A stretch of DNA of 64,000 nt. It comes from Linanthus parryae (lineage: Eukaryota > Streptophyta > Magnoliopsida > Ericales > Polemoniaceae). Shown here one piece after another: positions 11,281-25,291 of this stretch; positions within the stretch are counted from its first letter, which is position 1; each line of letters opens with the position of its first letter. Location of the stretch: NCBI GenBank assembly GCA_023055425.1, contig JALGPY010000003.1, positions 17,853,001 through 17,917,000 on the forward strand, given 5' to 3'. Under the pieces are notes generated by a model, which saw only the letters and a program-made list of their open reading frames with translations, did no database searches and was not told where the DNA came from. The position numbers were made by a program, and so were the translations under genes.

Positions 11281-12838
11281 ATCTCACTCATCCTGGCTCA
11301 CTGATCCTGGTGCTAATAATAAAATGACCTCTGATTTGGGTCATCTCTCCCTGGTGGAACCTTATAATGGTTGTGATCAAGTCTCTGTTGGGAGTGGTCA
11401 AACACTACCCATAAATCATTCTGGTACTGCTCTTATCACAACCTCTTCTCATGTGTTCAAACTTTCTAATACTCTTCATGTTCCATAAATAGCAATACAT
11501 CTCGTATCTGTTCACAAAATGTGTCTTGAACACAATTTTCAATTTGTGTTTAATGCTGATTCTTTTTATATTCAGGACAATGCAGCAGGAACAATACTCT
11601 ATCAAGGCAAGAGTGAAAATGGATTATATCCAATTCACTCAAATCAAAGAAATGTGTTTCTTTCTAATTCATCTTCTGAAACTGTCTGTCCTGGTTCTAA
11701 TTTATGTAAGAAAGTGAGTGACTCTTTGTGGCATTCAATATTGTGACATCCCTCTGATGAAATTTTGAAGAAAGTTCATGTTAATTTAGATTTTAAGTCA
11801 TGTTCTTATATTTTGTGTGATTCTTGATTAAAGGGTAAAATTACAAAATTACCTTTTTTTGATGCTACTCATCATACTACTCAACCTTTGCATTTACTTC
11901 ATGGTGACTTGTGGGGACATGCATCTGTTAAGTCTTATCATGGATACATATATTGTGTTCTCTTTGTGGATGATTATTCAAGATTCAGCTGGATCCTTCC
12001 TCTTGTCAACAAGTCTGATCTTTATACTATTTTCCTATTTTCAAGAATCAAATTGAAAAGCTACTGAATTGTTCTATTAGAATCTTAAGAAGTGATGGTG
12101 GTGGTGAGTATATGTCATATATTTTTCAACAACTTTTATCTACAAATGGCATCACTCACCAAAAATCTTGTCCCTAAACACCTCAACAAAATGGTCTTGC
12201 TGAAAGAAAACATAGACACATAGTTTAGACTGCTGTTACTATGCATCAATCTTGTCTTCCAAAATACTTTTGGTATCATGCATTCCAAGCTGATGTTTTT
12301 CTTATAAACAGAATGCCTACAAAAGTTTTGCAATTTAAATATCCTTTTAAAGTCTTATTTTGATATAAACCTGATTATACTTGGCTAAAAATCTTTGGTT
12401 GTGCTTGTTATCCCTATTTGAGACACTACAACACCTCCAAATTTGACAGTAAAACTACTCAGTGTGTCTTTTTAGAATATGAACGAAATTACAAAGGCTA
12501 TACTTGCTTTGACACAAAAACAAAAAAAGTTTCATATGAGCAGACATGTAGTGTTTGATGAATCTGTGTTTCCTTTTTGCACTGCATCTCATGACACATC
12601 AGCTACTTCTACTCCTTGTGATCACTCACAGCGTTCTTATGTGTTTCCTATTTCAGGGCAAGACATTTTTGATACCACATTAAATGATGCCTCATCATGT
12701 CCCTTCTTTCCTGTATTTAATGACTCTGCTGGTGTGATGGATGTACCATACCCCACCACTGAGCTACATCCTGCTGATCTGAACACCTCAACTACAGATA
12801 TTGCTGACATGGAGCCTATCAGTCCAGGTTGGGCATGA
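11281..12838 (+). pseudogene. Copia-2A protease and integrase, heavily broken
   Basis: The protease motif reads SWLTDPGAN at about 11290-11315, with proline in place of the catalytic-loop threonine (copy B still has DTG). The following integrase region (about 11740-12330) retains recognisable fragments: the zinc-finger linker, a GDLWG-type first Asp segment in another frame, SDGGGEYMSY, and CLAERKH-like residues in shifted frames. Stops and small indels occur every 100-200 bp. The tail from 12479 is the acidic linker between integrase and RT. Confidence 0.75.
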
Positions 12839-14100
12839 GTGGTGGTGACACCTGTGCCTCACTCAACACCAGTCAGACATTCAATGAAAACTAGGAGTAA
12901 GTCTGGTATCTCAAAGAAAAAGGCATATCATATTGTATTTAATGTAGCCTTAAATCCATCATTTAAGGACAATGATTGTATTGATTGCACTGCTTCGGTT
13001 GATGATCCAACTAGCTTCAGAGAGGCTAAAAAACACTCTCAGTAGATTAATTCCATGACTGAAGAGTTTGAGTCTCTCATACAACAACATACATGGACTC
13101 TTGTGCCCCCTCCTTTAAATGCAAACATTGTGGGAACCAAATGGGTTCACAAAACCAAGTTTAATCCAAATGGTATTGTTTCTAGATATAAAGCTAGATT
13201 AATAGCCAAAGGTTTTCATCAAACAGCTAGTTTGAATTTTGAAGAAACTTTTAGTCTTGTGGTTAAACATGAAACAGTTAGATTATTCTTGTTCTAGCTG
13301 CCACTTTTGGGTGGAAACTTCAACAATTAGATGTCAAAAATGCCTTCCTTCATGGAGTTTTAAAACAAAGTGTTTACATGAGCCAACCACAAGGTTTTTT
13401 GCACCCCAAGTTCCTACATTATGTTTGCAAATTGCACAAGTCCATATATGGTCTTAAACAAGCACCAAGAACTTGGTTTGAAAGTTTCACAACTCACATT
13501 TACTCTGTGGGATTTACCAATTCTGCAGCTGACACATCTCTCATTTTCAAACATCACAATGACAAGATTATTTTCTTGTTACTTTATGTTGATGATATTA
13601 TTGTTACTGGAAGTGATCCTGAATATATTGCAACTCTTGTTACTCAGCTTCAATCAATTTTAGACATGAAAAATCTTGGTGAACTTACTTACTTTCTTGG
13701 TCTTCAAATCCAGAGATAAACTTCTGGTATTGCTATAGATCAATTGAAATATATCTCAAATATTTTACATAAGTTCAATATGCAGGACTGCAAACCCAGT
13801 CCAGCACCCTTGCCTGCTGGTACTAAATATCATGCTGCTTCTGGTAATATCTTTTCGAACCCTACCTAATTTAGACAATTTCTTGGATCTCTTCAATATC
13901 TTACATTTACCAGACCAGATATTAGTTTTGCTGTTAATCACTTATGTCAATTTATGCATAACCCTACTGACCTACAAGGGATGGGAGCAAAAAAAACCCT
14001 TTGATATCTTCAAGGCACAAAAATTTATGGTCTCTTTTATACTTCTGGATACCTCCCTGTTCATGAATTTAGTGATGCCGACTGGGCTGGTAATCCAACG
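12839..14100 (+). pseudogene. Copia-2A reverse transcriptase, degenerate
   Basis: RT motifs appear in order across several frames: GTKWVHKTKFNPNG and YKARLIAKGFHQ (about 13130-13220), LQQLDVKNAFLHG (frame-shifted, about 13315), SIYGLKQAPRTW (13441-13480) and an intact YVDD (13585-13596). Stops include 13043, 13297 and 13717. The C-terminal RT is frame-shifted after 13860. Confidence 0.85.
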
Positions 14101-14962
14101 ATAGAAGAAGTACAACTGGATTTGTTATTTTCCATGGCAATAATCCTATTTACTGGGGTGCTAAGAAGCAGCCTACAGTTTCTACATCCTCAGCTGAAGC
14201 TGAGTACAGAAGCTTAGCCACTACTGGTGCTGAACTTTGTTGGATTAAAATGATTTTGTGTTTTCTCAAAGTTCCTATCCCTACTGCTCCATCTATTCAA
14301 TGTGATAGTAAATCAGCCCTTGCTATGTCTGCTAATCCTGTTCTTCACTCTAAAACTAAACACATTTACTTAGATTATCATTTTATTAGAGAGAAAGTCT
14401 TTCTCAAACAACTTACTGTTGTGCATTTTGTTTCTAGTGCAGATCAGGTGGCAGACATTTTCACTAAAGGGCTGCTAGGTGATCACTTTGCACACTTAAG
14501 AGACAAGCTCATGGTGAAGCCTTTTCAGCTTGAGGAAGGCCACTTTGCTTCTGCTGCAACTCTGACATCAAGAAACTCCAAGCTCAAGACCATTCCAGAA
14601 AAATTGAGTCTCAAGATCACCTAAACTGCCAAACTACAAAAAGACAATCTGTCCAGTTTTTCCCAGAAGTCTCAAAGCACTCACTTCAAACACACTCCTC
14701 TCCAGAAATCACATAAGACAAAATGCCACAATCATGGAGGTACAAGTACCAATGCTCATATCACTCCCCCCAGATATGACACTTTTATGAAGTTTGGTTT
14801 CTTTGACACAAATGATGGTGTTGCTAACAGCTGCAACAAATACCTATCTGTTAAACCTCCTAGCTCTCCTTTCTTGAATTTTGGCACCTTCACTCCAATT
14901 CTTGTCAAAGGTTTGATTCACAAAAAACAACAGACATGAGCTGTCTATTGTTTGAGAGGGCA
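14101..14962 (+). pseudogene. Copia-2A RNase H with long C-terminal extension, degenerate
   Basis: RNase H residues are visible in STSSAEAEYRS (about 14187) and CDSKSALAMS (about 14305), followed by the usual ADIFTKGL end motif near 14455. The reading frame then continues past the customary end of Copia polyproteins (KLMVKP) toward the 3' LTR, with a stop at 14622 in this copy. In copy B the same extension is open to the LTR. Confidence 0.75.
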
Positions 14963-15219
14963 TATTAGAGTTAAGAAAGTGTTTTAGTCATGTGAGGGGT
15001 TTTCATGTATTTTCTACAACTTCAGGTGCCTAGTACTATTTCTGTAACGGTTACTTACCGTAGTTAGGTAAGTGACCATGGTTAAGTTGTGGGTATATAT
15101 ACTTACTAATCTCTCTGTATTAGGCTTTATGAGCCGATTGGCTTCTCTTGAGAATGAATCATCTTCTTTGTTTCTATTCTCTGTAAATCAATCTTGTCAA
15201 ACCCTAGAGGGTTCTTTCA
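14963..15219 (+). repeat. Copia-2A 3' LTR
   Basis: 257 bp, TATTAGAG to TTCTTTCA, matching the split 5' LTR and followed by the GTTTG duplication at 15220-15224. Confidence 0.9.
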
Positions 15220-15224
15220 GTTTG

Positions 15225-16773
15225 AATTCCTTGTATCATGGAAGCAAGAGCCTCCGGTTAGAACCAGCTGGAGAGTTTGAATAGAAGAGGGAATTCCGGT
15301 AGACATGGCTTCTTCCTCTTGGCACAACTTCCCGTTTTTCCTGCTTATCTTCTGGCGGGACCGATCCAGTTTCCGACGAAAAAAATAAAATTCTTGCAAT
15401 TTATTAAACCAGAATCGCGAAGGCTCGATCCCAAATTTCGGCAATCTAGTAATCGACAAAGAGACAGAGAATGAGACCCGCCTAAATCTTCTTCCTCACT
15501 CCTAACAATTTTCTCAGCTTCATTTGTTCAGGCTCTAGATCAGGATTCCGGCTTCTTCGTCTTCTTCTTTTTCAATTTTTTTCTTCTATTTAGTTCTTCC
15601 TCTTCCGTCCCTTTAATATTTTATCTATTTAAGATAATCCCACAATATTCAAATGTTTTCATTTGAGCCCCCTAATGAAACTTTTATTTCACAATAAACA
15701 ATATATAAAATTGTGTCAAATTAATCATGTTTTTATTGGAAAGAAATTCCCTTACAGAGTTTAAGGTGCTTGGATGGAAAAAATTGCCACAGTTTCAAAT
15801 TGACATATTTAATGCAAATGGAGAATGCAATCAGTTAGGTCTAAAACTGGGGGTTGTAATGTGAGAGTTTCGACATACTGGAGGTACGCATTAAGTAATT
15901 AAGCCATTTTATTTGAGTTAAATTTTAGTAGTTATTTAATTGTTTAGTTATTAAAATGTAACGGATCATGTAACATTTATAACGTGACTAAAACGTAATG
16001 TTTTAATTAAATTTTATGTGACCAACCACCGCATTGTTTAGTACACTTGCCACACCATATTTTTTTCCCACTTCGTCTTCTTCTTTCACCTTCACCGAGC
16101 AGGACTCTTCTCCGTTTCCGCGTCCTTCTCCAACACTGACCACCTCTGCGTCTCTTCCTAAAACACCACCACGACGACCAAAATTCTGCCCCAAACCACT
16201 CCAACTTAGTCAAGGACTGAATCTTTCTCATCAAGAGATCGATCTCGTCCAAATTCATGACTCGATTTCGAAATCGAAACCAACCTGGAAAGACTCCTCT
16301 TCCATCACGGATTACTCTCACGCCACCTATATAAACCCACCTCCAAACAAGAGAATTTCACATCACACCCAAAATCAACCAACTCTTTCCCCCTCAAAGC
16401 TTTCGAGCCCTCTCTCTCTGCTGCCCTGTTTGCCAAGGAAACCAAACCGGGAAAAGAAACCCAGCCGAGCCTAGCTCCGACGAAGCCCAGCTCCAGGGAG
16501 TCTGTTCCGCCACTCCCGCCATGGTCTCCGCGCGTTGTTTCGCCTCCGCTTCATCTTCCCCTCCTTCGTCTCGTCCCGTTCTCTTCCTATGTTCGGTAAC
16601 TCCATCTTCTTTTTCTTCGTCTTCTTCCTCTGTCTACACATATATGATTATTACAAATAGGTTAATTATTTTGGTATGTGTATGCATATGCATGTAGTGT
16701 TTCATGTGGGTAATATTTAAAAGCATGCATGATATAGGATGAGCCATGTAAAACAGTACTATCATATAGTAAT
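15225..16773. other. Flank between Copia-2A and the gag-only element; LTR-like promoter sequence
   Basis: No supported gene. The first 56 bp complete the frame that starts at 1310. From about 15855 (TGTAATGTGAGAG) the sequence turns AT-rich, then at 16050-16600 CT-rich and protein-poor with a TATATAAA box at 16328-16335, which looks like the U3/R region of another LTR. The block is repeated at 29215-30622, where about 130 bp corresponding to 16407-16539 are missing. It ends at GTAAT (16769-16773), the probable left target duplication of the gag-only element. Confidence 0.55.
16328..16335 (+). promoter_or_regulatory. TATA box in LTR-like flank
   Basis: TATATAAA followed by ACCCACC; repeated at 30299-30306 in copy B. 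It is surrounded by CT-rich leader-like sequence. Function is inferred from motif only. Confidence 0.4.
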
Positions 16774-19923
<3,150 letters not shown>

Positions 19924-19934
19924 TCCTCCCCCCC
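19924..19934 (-). other. Polypurine tract of the gag-only element, copy A
   Basis: On the sense (minus) strand this is a G-rich purine run ending GGGAGGA immediately before the LTR. It adjoins the gag stop codon with no spacer. Confidence 0.75.
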
Positions 19935-21247
19935 TTAGACTAAGCTTCGTCCTCGAAGCTTGGACGGGTTGCTAGGGTCTAAGTGGTTTCCTAAATGAGA
20001 TGCACAGAGATTGATGTTAGAATGCTTACCTCTTGTATTGTTCAGTGCTTGTGCCTCTCTTTTGCTCAACACAAAGACTTGTCCAGGCGGCCTCTCGTTG
20101 GTTCCATTTCTGTTATTGTTGCCAGCTTGGTTGTTCCCATCATTGGCTACATTCCTGTTTTGTCCTCCACTCTTGTTGCCATTTCCATTTTTGTTGTTGT
20201 TCCGGAACCGATCTCCTTAATCGAGATTATTCTGTCGGTAACCATTCCAATTCTGATTCTGTTGATTTCCTTGGTAACCTCTCCCATCGTTCTGGTCATT
20301 CCACTGGTTGTACCTTCTACTGTCGTTTTGTCGTTGCTCTGCTATCTTTCTTTTCTCACATTCATATCCCCTGTGACCTAATATGCAACAATAGTTGCAT
20401 GCCACCTTGTTTCCATTACAATCAACACCTGGATGATCCCTGTTGCATCTCCTACAATTGTAATGATGATTAAGCCTTGCCATATGGTTTTGATTCTGAT
20501 TTCCCCAAACATTCTCTGACTTAGGACGCTTGTCCGCTCCTTGGTTGTTCCTGCCTTGTCCATAGTTTTCATCCTCTTGGCTCTCTTCTTTTGTTGTGTC
20601 ATCACCTGATCGACTCTCCTGATGTTGGCAGCTATTCCATAGGCCTCATAGAGTGTGTCATAGGTTTTGGTGAGCATGGTCCTCTTAATATCAAGCTTCA
20701 GACCTCCGATGAAACGAGTGACCAAGCACCTTTCGGTAGGCACGGTATCTTCCGTGAAACGATCTAATTCCACGAACTTGTCATAGTAGTCATTCACTGA
20801 ATCGTTTCCTTGCTTCAGTGCAATGAACTCCTGGTTCTTGTGCTCCTTAACATGCTCCGGATAAAAGGCGATTCTCATTGCAGTCTTCAGGGCCTCCAAG
20901 TTAAAACCTTCTTGAGCCATGAACCTTGCTCGATTGGCAGTCCACCAGTTGTCAGCTTTTCCCTTGAAGTAGAACGCTGCCTCCTTAACTTTTCAAGCTT
21001 CTGGGCATTCCATGACCTGGAAAATCTTATCGAACTCCCTGATCCAATTCTCAAGCAACACGGGATCTTCTTTCACAAAGAAGCAACTTGGGTTCCGACA
21101 AGCTATCTTTTTAGCCCAATCATGTTCTTGTTCAACAACAACATTTTTATTGTTGTTCCAGTTGTTGTTGTTCATTGCCTGAACAAACTGGTCCATATGA
21201 CCGATCAACTGGGCCACCTGTGGGTGTAGGGCTTCTTCTCTTTCCAT
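19935..21247 (-). pseudogene. Gag of the TR-GAG element, copy A
   Basis: Starts at ATG 21247 (MEREEALHPQVAQLIG), with a Gypsy gag core (RFMAQEGFNLEAL, near 20920) and two knuckles, CRRCNRDHPGVDC (CX2CX3HX4C) and CNYCCILGHRGYEC (CX2CX4HX4C), at about 20355-20440. The C-terminus is Asn/Gly/Arg-rich, then reads QVFVLSKREAQALNN, like the gag-protease junction of Gypsy polyproteins, and passes into a short tail ending in TAA at 19935-19937. Stops or frameshifts lie near 20993, 20480 and 20217. Gag would assemble particles and bind RNA; with no pol, movement would have needed a partner element. Confidence 0.8.
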
Positions 21248-21620
21248 TTTTCACTTTCAAAGATGTAACGGTACTCCTGGTGATTACGTACCCTAAGCGA
21301 TCTCTTACCGCCACACACGTAGTTACACAAATAATAGGTCACAACTAATAAGTAATTCGTACCAACTAATCAAACAATATCTCAGCGAGATACACAGAAG
21401 AACACACACATAAAGGATACTAGAGGTACCGTTTCATGACCATATACCATATTGGTACTAGGGTCTCAACACGAAACATTAATAATTTCAGATAGCACAT
21501 AGTAACTTAGCAAGAGGAAGTAACCAAGAAATCCCCGAATACCCGAATTATCCGTATTTTATCTTTCCCTAAGTTCATTTGAGGTTACCCTACAGGTTTT
21601 AATTCCCTTAGTTGGAAAGA

Positions 21621-21636
21621 CCTGGCTCTAATACCA
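21621..21636 (-). other. Primer binding site of the gag-only element, copy A
   Basis: On the minus strand it reads TGGTATTAGAGCCAGG, one base from the standard Met-tRNA primer site, two bases inside the LTR edge at 21639. Copy B (63821-63836) keeps TGGTATCAGAGCC. Confidence 0.75.
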
Positions 21637-21638
21637 CC

Positions 21639-22137
21639 TGCAACAACCCCCCTTATCCGGCTCGGGACAAGACAGGGAGGGAAATGCTTAATAGAAGCGG
21701 CGGAGATCAAAAGCAATACATTTCACAACACTTATTCATATTATTAAACATCAAACTTAGAGTATTATACGAAACGTGCTACTATTACACATAAATTATC
21801 TAACATTTATGGGATTGTCTACTGATGACGTCCATACTCTAGATGAGTCTCGCGCCCCTTCTATTTTACAGTCCCAACTCGTAAACTTGCGGTGGGAAGG
21901 AAAACAAGAACCGCAGTTTCTAAAGTCATCAAGAAATGCTGAGTGAGATACACCTTAGCGTGTAGAACGAGGAAGATGAAATATATTGTGTAGTTACGAG
22001 TTAAAACAAATCACAAGATGCTATTAAAAATTTATCAGAGTTTGCAGCAGAATAAATAGTAATACCAGTAACATTCATCCCGATATAAATCAAATTTCAA
22101 AATAAGTTATTGCTCACTGTAACCAGAGTTCATAAGA
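21639..22137 (-). repeat. Gag-only element 5' LTR, truncated, copy A
   Basis: Matches 16774 to about 17275 of the other LTR and breaks at 22137/22138, where CACTA terminal sequence begins. Confidence 0.85.
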
Positions 22138-23397
22138 CACTACAACAGATTCTGCTATCAGCGACCAGTTTCCTTCCGACTACCAGGATTATGGTCTTTA
22201 AAAGAAGTACAAACAGTGTTTTTTATCAGTTAGTCATCTGCCTTGCCATCTTTTTATATTTTTAAAGACGAGCTGTGTTTTTGTCGTGGGGAAACGACTA
22301 GTCATCCAAAATAAAAAAATAATTAACGACTTGGGTTTTGTCGGGAATGGATCTAAACAGAAATTTGACCAAACTATTGGGCGGGAAATGAAATTTTTGT
22401 TAAATTTTGGGGAGGGAAATGAAATCTCCCCAAGTGTTTTGGTGGCAAAATCAAATCATAACAAAAATTTATTTCACCCTCTGCTGGCCAACTAACAACT
22501 CCCCGCCATTACTCCCCCTTTCGGCCTCCACATCGAATTATCAAGAACCCAAGCTAACTCATCATCTTCCACTCGACACCACCGCCGACTCTCTCTCTCT
22601 CTAGCTCCGCAAAACCCGCGGTCCTCTGGCCACCACCGTCTTTCTCCATTCCCGAATCGATCGTTCTTCATTCCCATTGACTCAATCGGGCACCAACTGG
22701 TTCAAATCTGAGAATGGAGGTTTGGCGCAGGAAGAGAAATAACATCCCTCACCCTTCACAAACATTTGTCCTCAGCACTGGTCCGTCGCTCTCTGTCTCT
22801 CTGTCTCAATTTGGCTTCTCAGTTTCTATTGACTATAAATGGGCTTTTCAATTTGGGTCTGTATGGTGGCTTGAGCTCAGATCTAACAAGCAGTTTTCAT
22901 TTCTATGACTTAAAAGGAGCAATTTTACTGTGATATCTTTATTTGTAGGCCGAGCTCCATCTTTCATGCTTATAAATAGTATGTTCTTTAATTTTACTGT
23001 GACATCTGCAAACATTTTAACTATGGGTAAATCCTGTGTTCGGATCTGCTAGATGAGTGTAGAATGTGGTATATATATATATATACTGTTTCTCACATAA
23101 CTAAGTGGTTGCTGTTAACTGATTGGAAAGTGTGTATTAATGGGCTGAATGCTATATCTATGCGGCAACACACAAATAGGAATGTGTGTTTTAATGTATA
23201 TATAATTTGGCTAGTTAAGTGTGATGTGGATGAAACTGAGGTAGCTGAAAATGTGCATGTCTCCCAATTTATGACGGTATGAAGTTTTTAAGTACCCTAT
23301 GTCATTGCTGCAAGTTCATAAGCTGATGTGTCCAAACATTTAGTTGTGTAAGAGGCCATGATGATGTAGATCTACCGAATTCACTCATTGAAGCTGT
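22138..23397. mobile_element. CACTA (EnSpm-like) transposon end fragment
   Basis: Starts CACTACAACAGATTCTGC, followed by AGCGACCAG- and GACTACCAGG-type subterminal sequence, which is characteristic of CACTA superfamily ends. No opposite terminus (TTGTAGTG) was found before the junction with the Copia-1 LTR at 23398, so the element appears truncated. The interior (about 22490-23390) has CT-rich leader-like sequence and only short frames; no transposase is seen. The fragment lies exactly between the two copies of the large duplication. Confidence 0.7.
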
Positions 23398-23979
23398 TAG
23401 ATTTGGGATTAATTAATATAATTAATTAATAAGACGGATCATTGTGAAACACCTTGCAAACTTAGTAGGACTAATTTGTTAGGAAGGGACTAATCCAAGT
23501 TCATGGAGAACTAGGAAGGACCTTTATGGAAACAACAAGGAGTTGTTGGAGTATATAAAAAGGCTCTAGCTTCCTTCCCACGAAGTGAATGTTATTGAGA
23601 CATAACACAAGAGAGTGGGAGAGAACAAAAGAGAGAGAGAAAGACAAGCTAGGGCCGAACGCCCCTAGCCGTCCGCCCCTCCCGTCGACGCCAAAGAGGA
23701 GGCCAAACCTTCCTCTGGTCACCTCGTTGCTTGATTCCTTCTTCCCTCTTCCTCCGGTTCAAGCTAGCACTTGTTGAAGGAAGAATCTAGATCTCAACTC
23801 TAGACGTGCATCAACCGTAGAGACGAGGCCATCATTCTTCGTGTGATCTCTCAAACCAAAAGGTACACAATACTATGTCCCTTATCATGTTATGATATCT
23901 CCTCCTGACGATCCGTGGTGGGCTTTGAGTAGGAATAAATTTTGTTATTCCGGTGCGTTACCTACGTCAAAACCCAACA
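23398..23979 (+). repeat. Truncated Copia-1 3' LTR, copy B
   Basis: Corresponds to 9305-9887. It begins mid-LTR (TAGATTTGGG) at the duplication edge and ends ACCCAACA, followed by TTTTA at 23980-23984. It includes the LTR TATA box at 23552-23559. Confidence 0.9.
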
Positions 23980-24215
23980 TTTTAGTCATGTGATGGGTTT
24001 TTATGTATTTTCTACAAATTCAGGTGCCTAGTACTCTTTCTATAACGGTCACTTGCCGTAGTTAGGTAAGTGACCATGGTTAAGTTGTCGGTATGTATAC
24101 TCACTAATCTGTCTGTATTAGGGTTTATGAGCCGATTGGCTTCTCTTGAGAATGAATCATCTTCTTCGTTTCTATTCTCTGCAAATCAAACTTTTAAACC
24201 CTAGCGCGTTCTTTC
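23980..24215 (+). repeat. Copia-2B 5' LTR remainder
   Basis: Matches 9888-10125, including the inverted repeat upstream of a TATA-like box, and ends TTCTTTCA before the primer site TGGTATCAGAGCC. Confidence 0.88.
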
Positions 24216-24291
24216 ATGGTATCAGAGCCAGGTTGCTCTGATGCTACCTACTCCGATTGATACTCAAATCACTCAGTCATCATCTCTCACC

Positions 24292-25291
24292 ATGAACAAC
24301 TTAATATCTTCGGGGAATCAAAACCCCCTTTACCTTCTTTCCAGCATCAATAATCTCATGCCCTTCAAGTTGGATAATACCAACTTTGTAATCAGGAAAC
24401 ACCAGATTTCATCTATTTTTCGTACCCAGTCTCTGTTTGGATACCTCGAAAGTTCGATTCCATGTCCTCCTCAGTATCTGTTGGCCGATGACGGTTCTGT
24501 TTCTCGGGTGATAAACCCAGCCTTCTCTGCATGGCAAGTTCAAGAGGTATGGTAAGCCCTTGAATGCAAGTATGCCGCTTTGACTCGCTATAATATTTTG
24601 CAACTGAAGACAGAATTGCAAACCCTAAAAAAAGGGAGATTCTATTGATGTATACATTCAGAAACTCAAATCTCTTAGAGACAAATTACATGCTGCTCTT
24701 TTTATAATTGATGATGAAGATATGCTTCTGTTCACCTTGAATGGTTTGCCTCCAGAATATAATTCTTTCCGTACTACTATCAGCATAACCCTTGGTTCTG
24801 GATCTATGTCTCTTGAGGAATTACATGTTCTTCTTAAAACTCAAGAGAAAATGTTTGAAGCTCAGATAAGTGCTGGAAATGATATGAATACTACTGCTTT
24901 TTCTGCCTCTGTGTTACCTGTGTCTAGTGGTCAGACTAGTCAAAACCCTAGTGCAAACTATAGTAACTCTAGGGGTGGTTATAGAGGAGGAACCAATAGA
25001 GGTGGCAGGAATGGAGGAAGAGGTGGTGGACAGTCTAGAGATAGAGGCTATCAAGGCTATAACAATACATGAAGAAACCAAGGTGGGTATAGAGGTGTTA
25101 ATAACAGAAATGGAAATTTTTGTAGAGGAAGGTCTAATGGGTCTAACAATGCTCCTTTACCATGTTAAATATGTGGGTATGACTACCATAGTGCTCTTGA
25201 TTGTTGGAACAGGATGGACCATGCCTATCAGGGCAAGACACCCCCTGAGATTTTGACAGCAATGTCTGCTGTTACAAACCAATCCCACTAA
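24292..25291 (+). pseudogene. Copia-2B gag, degenerate
   Basis: Same gag as 10201-11280. About 80 bp corresponding to 10455-10538 are deleted, between short GA-rich repeats. The TAA after the conserved tryptophan (24553) is shared with copy A. Further stops occur at 25070 and inside the zinc knuckle near 25166. The RGG-rich segment is retained. Confidence 0.85.

Larger units (their letters stand above)
1470..15219 (+). mobile_element. Copia-2A, Ale/Retrofit-like LTR retrotransposon, interrupted by Copia-1
   Basis: Short 257-bp LTRs (1470-1493 joined to 9893-10125, and 14963-15219) flank a gag-pol region and the whole is bounded by the 5-bp duplication GTTTG at 1465-1469 and 15220-15224. An exact initiator-Met-tRNA-type primer site TGGTATCAGAGCC starts at 10126, directly after the LTR. 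Order gag, protease, integrase, reverse transcriptase, RNase H identifies Copia. Short LTRs and the CX2CX4HX4C knuckle context followed by MDHAYQG suggest the Ale/Retrofit lineage. Coding is broken by many stops. The LTR begins TATTAG rather than TG and ends CA. A full Copia-1 element sits inside the 5' LTR. Confidence 0.9.

Noticed and set aside
16034..16474. Pro/Ser-rich 146-codon frame and its counterpart near 30230
   Set aside because: CT-rich LTR-like leader sequence; the frame is not kept in copy B.
16690..16700. GTAGTG as the missing CACTA terminus
   Set aside because: The context (GCATGTAGTGTTTC) lacks the TTGTAGTG end, and the site is repeated in copy B at 30541 as ordinary flank.
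20011..20473. Plus-strand hydrophobic frames near 20000-20473 and 47139-47662
   Set aside because: They are antisense to the gag zinc-knuckle region, which has clear domain evidence.
22492..22908. Host gene 5' region in the CACTA fragment
   Set aside because: CT-rich leader-like sequence and short frames, but no recognisable protein or splice structure.
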